Below are positions 56,635-64,000 of a stretch of DNA of 64,000 nt, piece after piece (within the stretch, counting starts at the first letter, position 1; every line of letters starts with the position of its first letter). The notes under the pieces were generated by a model. The model was given only the letters and a program-made list of their open reading frames with translations, ran no database searches and had not been told where the DNA came from. Origin of the DNA: Adiantum capillus-veneris (Eukaryota > Streptophyta > Polypodiopsida > Polypodiales > Pteridaceae); NCBI GenBank assembly GCA_014529385.2, contig CM043971.1:84549340-84613339 (forward strand), written 5' to 3'. The position numbers and the translations under genes were made by a program.

Positions 56635-57860
56635 CATTAGAAAATTTCGGAGGTCATTTGGAGGGCCTTGTAAGAAATTGTATTTCTCTCTCTAGAATTT
56701 TTTTAAAAAATGCACTTACACCTTGTGAGTACGTCCAAAAGGACAACCAGACACTCTGAAAAGTAGATTTATATTCCCAATCGTCCTTGAAAACGGTCAC
56801 TTTTTTATTTAATGCGAGCGTCTTTTTCAGGAGGCAGGTGCGGCGCATTCAATGCAGCTTACGTCATCACTGAAAGTTGAAAAGTCACAAACTATAAAAT
56901 AGTGATAGATTTTGAGGATTTTGACACCACCAATGCATCCGGAATGCCAAAATACCTTAAAAACGAATGTCTACTTGTCTCATTCCGACATCCGGAGAGG
57001 CAAAAAATGTCAAAAAACCCCCAAAAATGGGCTTCTTACTGAAGGCGCGCGAGGAGGCATTCTAAAATTTTAGAATGCCCCTCTGCGCGCCGTTAGTACA
57101 AAGCCCATTTTTGGGGGTTTTTGGACACTTATTTTTCCAAAAAGCCCCTTTTTAGAGGTTTTTGGACATTTTCCTCTCAAAAAGCTCCCTAAAAAAAAAA
57201 AAAAAGGGCCTTTTTACTAACGGCGCGCGAGGAGGCATTCCAAAATTTTGGAATGCCCCCTCACGTGCCGTTAGTACAAAGCTTTTTTTAGTGATTTTTG
57301 GACACTTATCTTTCCAAAAAGCCCCTTTTTAGAGGTTTTTGGACATTTTTCTCTCAAAAAGCTCCCTAAAAAGAGGGAAAAAGGGTTTTTTACTAACGGC
57401 GCGCGAGGAGGCATTCCAAAATTTTGAAATGCCCCCGCGCGCGCCGTTAGTAAAATGTTCTTTTAAGGGTGTTTGACATTTTTGGCCTCTTTGGATGTCT
57501 AAGCGAGGCAATTGGACATTCATTTCTAGGAGATATGTGTGTTCCGGACGCATTGGCAGTATCAAAAGTTTTACAATCTTCCACCACTTGATAGTTTTGT
57601 GACTTTTTGAGTTCTAGTGATGACGTATCCCGTATCAAATGCACCGCATCTACCTTCTGAAAAAGGTGCTCGCATTAAATAAAAGAGAGTGCTCGTCTTC
57701 AAGGACCACTAGATTATTAAATGAGGAGAGGGACACCTTTTATATTTTTGTTAATATCAATCTATTTTTCTACGTAACGTAGGCTCTTCTCTCATTGGAG
57801 GAGCTTATTTTCCTCTCTCTACCAAAAGGCCCTCCAAAAGACCTCCGAAGTCTCCTAATG
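56635..57860. mobile_element. 1.2-kb foldback element with long inverted arms and three internal hairpins
   Basis: The ends are CATTAGAAAATTTCGGAGG and the inverse of CATTAGGAGACTTCGGAGG. Inverted similarity continues for roughly 400 bp inward on each side; for example, GTCACAAACTAT near 56885 mirrors ATAGTTTTGTGAC near 57592. The middle has three tandem palindromes. GTA flanks both ends, but the empty left LTR reads GTAGTA, so a 3-bp target duplication is not proven. No coding sequence, so it is non-autonomous. CATTAG termini recall a CACTA-like end but do not match it. Confidence 0.75.
57038..57452. repeat. Three tandem hairpin units inside the foldback element
   Basis: Palindromes at about 57038-57097, 57214-57275 and 57391-57452, spaced about 177 bp apart. 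Each has GGCGCGCGAGGAGGCATTC, AAAATTTT at the centre, then a complementary arm ending GCCGTTAGT. The intervening spacer (GGACACTTAT, CCAAAAAGCCCC) is also repeated. Confidence 0.9.
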
Positions 57861-58212
57861 GTATGATGGGATCCGGTGATAGAAGTATTTCATTGAGCCT
57901 TTCAGGGCCGAAGAGAAACACTATACGTTGTTGAAAGTGTATTTTACGACTAATCCATACGTTAATTCTAATAGATCGTACAGAGTGAAAGCGATAGAAA
58001 TGATCATCATGTGGGTTATTCATCTAGGATAGTATGGGAGAAATGTAGATATGAGACAAGTGAAGAGATGAGAAGTTTCCCTCCCAAGCCCTATTCTTGC
58101 CCGTAGGCAATAAGGATACTGCGGGGAGAGATGTACCTGTAGCAAAGAGAACCTAGAGAGGATGAATTACTAAGAATGAGAGAGATAGGTTTGGTTAAGG
58201 AGATGAGATTAG

Positions 58213-58252
<40 letters not shown>

Positions 58253-59418
58253 AGAGGTGAAAATGAAAACAACAAGAAATCAAGAAAACATCAATGTAGA
58301 ACACATCTTACTTGAAACCCTTCGGCACCATTATTGATGGGAGAGAGAAGAAGAGTGGATAATTCCACTTTGATTGATACACCAAGTGCAAGACCTTCTT
58401 TGATTAGAGTTGATCTTCCAAGGTTAGCTTGTTGCAAGAATGGCTAGTCTCCCTCTAGGAGAAAGTGTAGGCTTGGGCTTATGTTAATGGCTAAGTACAA
58501 TTAGGCATTACTACTCACTCCCTCGAGAATTCCTCTCATCAATGGCTTGAATGCTTGAGTTCCTTCCAAGGAAGAAGAGTTCCCCTTTTATAGGTGAAGG
58601 GAACCCACAAGGGTTTACACAAGAAGAGAGGAGCCAGCGTGAACAGGAATTGGAAAAGTTGGAAATGAGCTGTCCCTGCATGATGTGGGCAGACTGGGGT
58701 CCAGTATTTTGATCATATCTCCTCAACCGTAGCTTCAAATAAAGAAATAAAAATATGGGCAGAAACTTCAGCTCATTAGCTACGATTTTCATTTTAAAAT
58801 CATTCTCCAATTCGGATTGGAACCTTGTGTAAAAAATTCATCAAAATAGGGTCCATTTATGGCAGCAAAAGTCTTCATGTGGTCTCCTTAGCCTTGACTT
58901 TCATTTAATTCCCAAGGACACCTCATGCCATATGAAAGCATGACATTTCTCCTTGACAAAGTTTTGTAACCATGCTTGCAATAATGCATTAAAATAAGTG
59001 TATCTTTGAAATCATGCCACCTAGTGTCCCACTAGGATTTGATTCTCTCCTAGTAGCTATTTAAAAAGAAATATAAGAAAAGTATAAAAAATACATAGAA
59101 TATATATATATTGGAGTTTACCCTAGATATAGGATCTAGCTAGGGTGTGAGATGATAATGAAATAGTAGAAATAAAGTATCAATGCTTTTTGCCCCAAGT
59201 TAAAGAGGCGGAGCTATTGACACTTTTCCCATAGTATTTTTTGATGGTAAAGTAAGAATACATTACCCTTGAGATAAATAATAAGATGAGATAGAAAGCT
59301 TATTTTTATACTTACATATGCATATGTACATTATAGGAAATATAAGTATGTATCTAAAAAAAATACAAGATAACTCTTGTAGCATGAGTTCCCACTATGC
59401 ACGTGTCACAACACGACA

Positions 59419-59515
59419 ACGTTTTCTACTAGAAGAGCATGCAGTTTCTCACGTGATGCCACGTCATGATTTTCTTTGCTCTTTCTCTAGTGGGAGACTT
59501 AGTTGTGTGTAGTTT
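59419..59515 (+). pseudogene. Right remainder of the decayed copia fragment
   Basis: ACGTTTTCTACTAG and then TCTAGTGGGAGACTTAGTTGTGTG correspond to the protease stretch of the non-autonomous copia element (34284-34363). It continues the fragment interrupted at 39275. Confidence 0.65.
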
Positions 59516-60653
59516 GCTGATCAAAGATTAGGCCTATGTATACTCATAAAATCTCTCTTAATTAATTAATCTCTACTGATTATTATAATTAAGCTTAGTA
59601 ATACTAAGCTAATTAATTATAAGTATTACTCTGTTTTTTGAGTGATTTAAATAGGGGAAATTAGTAGATAGATTTCAAATGCTGTGATATAATTGTCAAT
59701 GGTTAATTAGGTATTCCAAAACCCGTGAAAATTAGGAGAAGCTCAGAAACTTAATCTAGCTAATTACTTTAGTAGAAATACTCTGTTTCTTGAGTAATTT
59801 AAATAGGGGAAATTATTAGATGGATTTCAAATGCTATGATATAATTATTAGTGGTTAATTAGGTGTTCAAGAACCCGTGATAATTATAACAAGCTCAAAA
59901 AATTAATCTAGCTAATTACTTTAGTAGAAATACTCTATTTTTTGAGCAATTTAAATAGGAGAAACTTGTAGATGGATTTCAAAAGCTGTGATATAATTAT
60001 TAGTGGTTACTTAGGTATTCAAGAACCTGTGATAACTAGGAGAAGCTCAGAAAATTAATCTAGCTAATTACTTTAGCCAAAAAACTCTCTTTTTTAGACA
60101 AATTAAATAGAGAAAATTAACAAAAATATTTAAATTGAATTAAGATATTTATTAGAGGTTTATAAGACCTTAGGGAACCTGTGGTATTTATGCTACTAGT
60201 AGAAAATTATTTTAACTATATATCCCAGTAAAATTACTCTAATTTTTGGGAAAAATAAAAAGGGAAATATAGTAAGGTAAACAGAAAACCTTTGATATCA
60301 GTACCAGAGAAGGAATATACCTTGAGGAATCTATGATAATTAGCCTAACCTTAGATAAATAGTTTAGGTACGTATTTTGGTTAAAAGTAACTGATTCTTG
60401 TATATAATGGACAAGGAAAATTAGGAAATAAGTTTATCTAATTGGCAAATAAATATCCAAGGTCCAGAATCCTTATTAAAGGGTGGAAAAAAATTACTTA
60501 TAGCATAACTAAGTTATGGGATGAGTAACCTATCAAATCGACTATTAAAGATCCCTATTTATTCCAAAAATCCTTATTTTTGGGTAAAAAATGAAAATAA
60601 AGGTTATTAAATTGATCTTCTAATGGATTAAGTGTTTTTATAAGGCTGTTGAA
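59516..60653 (+). repeat. AT-rich region with 152-bp tandem repeats
   Basis: Units start AGCTAATTA at 59607, 59758, 59910 and 60062 (periods 151-152). Each contains TGATATAATT and TTAATTAGGT-like segments, and later units are increasingly degenerate to about 60360. The region precedes a gag start, so it may be an element's leader or LTR. Confidence 0.85.
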
Positions 60654-60848
60654 ATGGCTCCCAAGAGAACCAGGGGAAATCCTTTGACTGAAGAAGAAGA
60701 TGTTAGTAACAAGCGCAACAAAGAAACTAATGACCATGAAGCAAGGCCTAGCCATAGCCCAACAGAGGAGAGTCTACGGGCACCTGCGCCACAGTACATG
60801 GACGATCAGTCCCAGGTGGATTTCTATTATGTCATTAATAGCTTTTAG
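60654..60848 (+). pseudogene. Gag N-terminal fragment
   Basis: MAPKRTRGNPLTEEEDVSNK followed by a charged, Pro-rich stretch to MDDQSQV. A basic start followed by disordered sequence is typical of gypsy gag N-termini. The protein-like frame ends soon after 60820. The gag core that would follow is found 2 kb downstream, so the gene seems split. Confidence 0.5.
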
Positions 60849-61228
60849 AGTTTATATTAAGTTAAGCATTGCATACATAAGGTTAGGAAGGAAACAAAAA
60901 CTGGCTGTAAATGGAAGGTAACTTCCACGAAACCCACGAGCAATGATTGTAACTAGGAAAGGAATGATTGGGTTATGACTGATTGACCTAGGAAAGAAAT
61001 GTTTGACCATCCTTAAGACAGCTTGTCTCAAGACACCTCTGATTTCTTGGAAATATTTTACTCCAGGTAATGAGTAATGATGGAGATACCATCATGGAGG
61101 AGTCGGTTACCTATGCACGTGTGGAGTCTTTACCCCGTGCTTGTTTATGTTTATGGATAGTACTTTTAAGTTTATCCTAGAGGAACCGCCCGGTTGTATG
61201 GGCAACTGGTTTTGGCGTATGGGCGCCC

Positions 61229-61494
61229 GGCTATATAAATAAGGAATGGGTGTCGTTTTTCACCCTTGTATAGGTGGTCTTGAGACAAGTGAGTACTGGT
61301 CAGTGATAATTGTAAATGATAGTACCTTGTCTTAAGTTTAAAGATGTCTTTTTTCCACCCCGGCTATACAAATAAGGAATGGGTGCCATTTTTCACCCTT
61401 GTATAGGTGGTCTTGAGACAACTTAGTAGTGGTCAGTGATGCTTTTAAATGATAGTACCTTGTCTTAAGTTTAAAGATGTCTGTTTTCTGAAAG
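61229..61494 (+). repeat. 133-bp tandem duplication carrying the TATA region
   Basis: GGCTATATAAATAAGGAATG at 61229 recurs as GGCTATACAAATAAGGAATG at 61362. The following sequence (TTCACCCTTGTATAGGTGG, then CCTTGTCTTAAGTTTAAAG) is shared throughout the unit. Confidence 0.9.
61231..61240 (+). promoter_or_regulatory. TATA box of the LTR-like block
   Basis: CTATATAAAT. The duplicated copy at 61364 is CTATACAAAT, a weaker match, so the upstream box is the likely promoter. Confidence 0.55.
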
Positions 61495-62033
61495 AATGTC
61501 TTCAATACTGTTTTCAAAGGTTGTCTTAAGGAAATACAGTTTTGAAAGGTTAAAAAGGAATCATTGTTTTAAATGTGGAAAGAATGTGGTAGTAATTAAA
61601 CAACAATAGAATCATGTGTGAGTGCGGGGTGGTAAGTGGGGATTGACTAAGGTTGTCAATCATGGACGGGTGGACTTGATTAGTCAGGTAACTCTCCATT
61701 CGCGCGCACTAAAACATTTAGAAACTTCTTCACTTGGATGAGGAATCCACCAGCGGCTGTGCCCTCACATATGCTAGAGGGAAAAAAGCGTTGGCTAAGG
61801 AAACCTTAATCTAAAGGATGAAGATTTAGGGCCGGAATTTTTTTATAGGGTCCCGTTTCCACTGCGAGACAAGACTAGGTCTCTTCTTGGGCTATAAACC
61901 TAAACCATTTCCAATGGTAAGGATGAATTCCCTGGAATTTTTCTTGTTTAAAGACTTTGACTTTAGTAGGCCTAGAGACCTGTCAATGGTACCATCCCGC
62001 TTTTGGTGTCGGCGGGTTTGGAGTCCTTACAAG

Positions 62034-62045
62034 TGGTATCAGAGC
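62034..62045 (+). other. Primer binding site, tRNA-iMet
   Basis: TGGTATCAGAGC, two bases after the LTR-like end. Confidence 0.9.
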
Positions 62046-62119
62046 ATGGTTTAATAAGGTTCTGACCTTAGGAGGGTAAATGTTGGGAAATAGGCATAAG
62101 TTGTATTGCATTTTTAATT

Positions 62120-62629
62120 ATGGTATATTGTGAAATGAGAATTTCCCTATCAATACAGGAAAATATCCGCCAAGCTTACCAAAAGTTTGTGATTTTCAAC
62201 ATCATGTTCGAGGCTGCTTGCAGCTCCAACAACTTTGTACTTTGCAAGAGCATCATGAAATTGTTAGATTTAATGTTTTCCCCTCCTCCTACATGGGGAA
62301 TCAGCTGATCACAGTTTGGCGGAATTTTCCTGATTGATGCAGGACAGTTAGAAGGGTCGACACTCAATCTAAAAAGACTCAAGTGGAAAGAAACACTTCG
62401 GACCATCGAAGTTTTCTTCTTCAAAGGGACTGAAGATCCAGATCAGACCATTGTTGTAGATGGGGTAGAAGTGTTACAGAATCAGTGGGTCTATGATCAG
62501 GTAGCCACAGTAATATACCCAGGTAGGATCACGACCATGAGGGTAGGCCCAAGGTTTAGGGGACCAAAAGACGTCATCTTTTTTGATCCCCTGTCAGACC
62601 CACCAGTGGTAAAGAGGATGTTGATTTAG
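62120..62629 (+). pseudogene. Unidentified 169-codon frame with one TGA
   Basis: The frame runs from ATG 62120 to TAG at 62627, interrupted only by TGA 62306-62308. The second half (LKRLKWKETLRTIEVFFF, DQTIVVDGVEVLQNQWVYD, KDVIFFDPLSDPPVVKRM) has strongly protein-like composition. I do not recognise the family. It lies between primer site and gag core, where an element might carry a captured host segment or an accessory frame. Confidence 0.5.
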
Positions 62630-62858
62630 GGAATCACACATTGTAGCATGAGTCCATCTTGTATATAGTATGAGTCCATCTTGTACATAGTATGAGTCGG
62701 CGTTGTATCAACCTTTGTATATACCACAATTTTATGACGTGCTTGTGTAGTTTAAATTGAAATGGTGATGATGATTGTCAGATTTTTGCTTTTAGTATTT
62801 TAAAAAGTATATAAATTAGAGAGCTTGCATGACAAAACAAAAGTAGTGTAATCATTGA
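62630..62858 (+). other. Spacer before the gag core
   Basis: AT-rich, with CATGAGTCCATCTTGTA or close variants (62648, 62670) and a third partial copy. No coding signal. The gag frame opens after TGA 62856-62858. Confidence 0.5.
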
Positions 62859-64000
62859 AGCAGTTTTCAATTACAAACTCAGGGAATTGCCAAAAGTCTC
62901 TATACTCCCATCCAGGAAAAGAAACTACTGTTTAAACAAGTTCAACTCCCAACTTTCAAGGGAGAAGGAAGCAACTTAGAACATGATGCCAAAGCATGGC
63001 TCGACGCCATGGATGATTATTTCTTGGCAGCAGGAACTGCTTCAGAAAATCAGGCAATGTTAGGAATGTTTCGACTCACTGGAGATGCCAAACTCTGGTG
63101 GAAACAATACTATAGAGGTAATCCTTCCATTAGCCCCTCTTGGGAAAGAATGAAGCAGGCAGTGAAAGAAAGATATCTTCCTCCAGCTCACCAATCCATG
63201 AAGATGAATGAGTTCTTCACCCTCAAACAGTTAGGGCTTACTTTGGAAGAGTATTACACCAAATATATGTCTTTACGACGTTACGCACCACCAATGACTA
63301 TGGAACAACAGATTGCTCGTTTCTGTCAAGGTCTAAACAAACCTTTGAGTAACCGTGTGGAAGCTATGAGACCCACCTCTATTCAAGATGCTCTTCTAAG
63401 AGCTAAACCTCTTGCCGCTGAAGGAAACCCCCCTGCCAGGAGCTATTACAACTACAATAACTTTAGAGGAAGAGCAAGGGGGAATTATAATCAAGGAGTT
63501 CAACGGAGGGTAGTGTCAGTTGCAGCCACTATAGAGCAGACTTTCCCGAATATCAAATGTTATGGATGCAATAGAATGGGACACTACAGGAGTCAATGTC
63601 CTGAGGGGCAAAATCCCAAAATTGCTACCGGAACCACTTCTCAGACTCAAATAGGACAAGGAAATAATCAAAGAGGTAGAGGCAATAGAGGACGAGGCAG
63701 AGGAAGAGGTAGAGGAGCCAGAGCTTACGTTGCAGTAGGAGAGCCTACCTTGCAGGATCAGGAAGATGAAAGAGCTACTCTTTTTGCCGCCATTGATAAC
63801 CCTAGAGCTCGGCAACAGTATGTTGTCATCCAAACCACTGCAAACAGAGAAGGTGAAAATTTTGAACTACTTATAGATTGTGGCAGCACACACTCTTTTC
63901 TCTCTTCTAAATGTTTAAGGAAACTTAAATTGAACCATTATCCTACCAAGAAATTAGTAGTAGAACTAGAAAATGGGAAAGAGGTTCTATCTCAATTTAC
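62859..64000 (+). CDS. Gypsy gag and start of protease, running off the window
   Basis: Open from 62859 to the window end with no in-frame stop. No start Met precedes the conserved region (the first Met is 63009, inside gag). Gag core: LPTFKGEGSNLEHDAKAWLD, GMFRLTGDAKLWWKQYY and LEEYYTKYMSLRRYAPP. The zinc knuckle CYGCNRMGHYRSQC starts at 63558. An Arg-Gly repeat tail follows at about 63670-63725. Protease begins with LLIDCGSTHSF (Asp at 63876). RT and integrase would lie beyond the window. The absent start suggests the N-terminal part was displaced, perhaps the piece at 60654. Confidence 0.85.

Larger units (their letters stand above)
39276..59418 (-). mobile_element. Minus-strand Ty3/gypsy element, itself interrupted twice
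   Basis: LTRs at 39276-41295 (3' LTR) and 56169-59418 (5' LTR) share TGTC[TG]AGAAATTTGCGG at one end and ACACGACA at the other. The outer flanks ACGT (39272-39275 and 59419-59422) are a 4-5 bp target duplication. Between them the minus strand encodes gag-protease, RT, RNase H and integrase. A gag-protease-only element (43363-52279) sits in the RT/RNase H junction and a foldback element (56635-57860) in the right LTR. Without these two, the element is about 10 kb. Confidence 0.9.
56169..59418 (-). repeat. 5' LTR of the minus-strand gypsy element, with a foldback insertion
   Basis: Without the insertion (56635-57860) it is about 2.02 kb and nearly identical to the left LTR. The AT array at about 58221-58247 is slightly longer here. 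Confidence 0.9.
60906..62031 (+). repeat. LTR-like block upstream of a primer site
   Basis: The end CCTTACA at 62031 is followed by AG and the primer site, so it is a 5' LTR end. The start is a guess: TGTAA at 60906 pairs with TTACA. A duplicated TATA region lies inside. No second LTR is in the window. Confidence 0.5.

Noticed and set aside
57038-57452. CRISPR-like array
   Set aside because: Three repeats of about 177-bp period with palindromes, no short spacers and eukaryotic transposon context; not CRISPR.
56635-57860. Calling the foldback element a CACTA or MULE transposon
   Set aside because: Termini are CATTAG rather than CACTA, there is no 9-bp duplication, and the empty site shows no net target duplication, so the superfamily is left open.

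Overview
This window looks like a transposon-dense stretch of a land-plant nuclear genome. I see no intact host gene. Nearly everything recognisable is LTR retrotransposon sequence (Ty1/copia and Ty3/gypsy), with long CT/GA microsatellites, plant-type primer binding sites (TGGTATCAGAGC and TGGCGCCGCTGCCGGGGA) and 4-5 bp target duplications. The lineage is uncertain. One gypsy element has a reverse transcriptase and integrase that remind me of fungal-type elements rather than the common angiosperm clades, so a fern, lycophyte, moss or gymnosperm is as plausible as a flowering plant.

Layout. 1-8657: old decayed sequence, with an inverted repeat carrying a tRNA-like segment (594-1047), a dead gypsy integrase (1211-2210), a solo copia LTR with a GGCCGG minisatellite (3061-3834), a CT microsatellite and a decayed coding region (7154-8653). 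8658-25703: a gypsy element with dual RNase H and a complete 1317-codon pol. Its LTR and leader occur twice, and a young copia element (18151-23273, TSD AAAAT) sits in the second LTR. 25704-29110: the 3' part of another copia element. 29111-36680: gag and protease fragments, interrupted by a small non-autonomous copia element (32091-35818, TSD TGAAT).

38051-59515: an old copia-like fragment pair (tandem and inverted duplications at 38051-39275, resuming at 59419-59515). It is split by a minus-strand gypsy element (39276-59418). That element carries a plus-strand gag-protease-only element in its pol (43363-52279, TSD AAGCA) and a 1.2-kb foldback element in its right LTR (56635-57860). 59516-64000: AT-rich 152-bp tandem repeats, a gag N-terminus, an LTR-like block with a duplicated TATA region, a tRNA-iMet primer site, an unidentified reading frame, and the gag and start of protease of a gypsy element that runs off the window.

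The observation I would check first is at the gag-protease/pol junction of the minus-strand gypsy element. A GGGTTTT heptamer in the correct phase, a 6-nt spacer and a 9-bp stem-loop together look like a programmed -1 ribosomal frameshift signal. The second is the 8.9-kb gag-protease-only element, whose protein ends in four W[VI]PK motifs. The third is the foldback element, whose flanks rejoin to exactly the sequence of the empty sister LTR, so there is no net target duplication.
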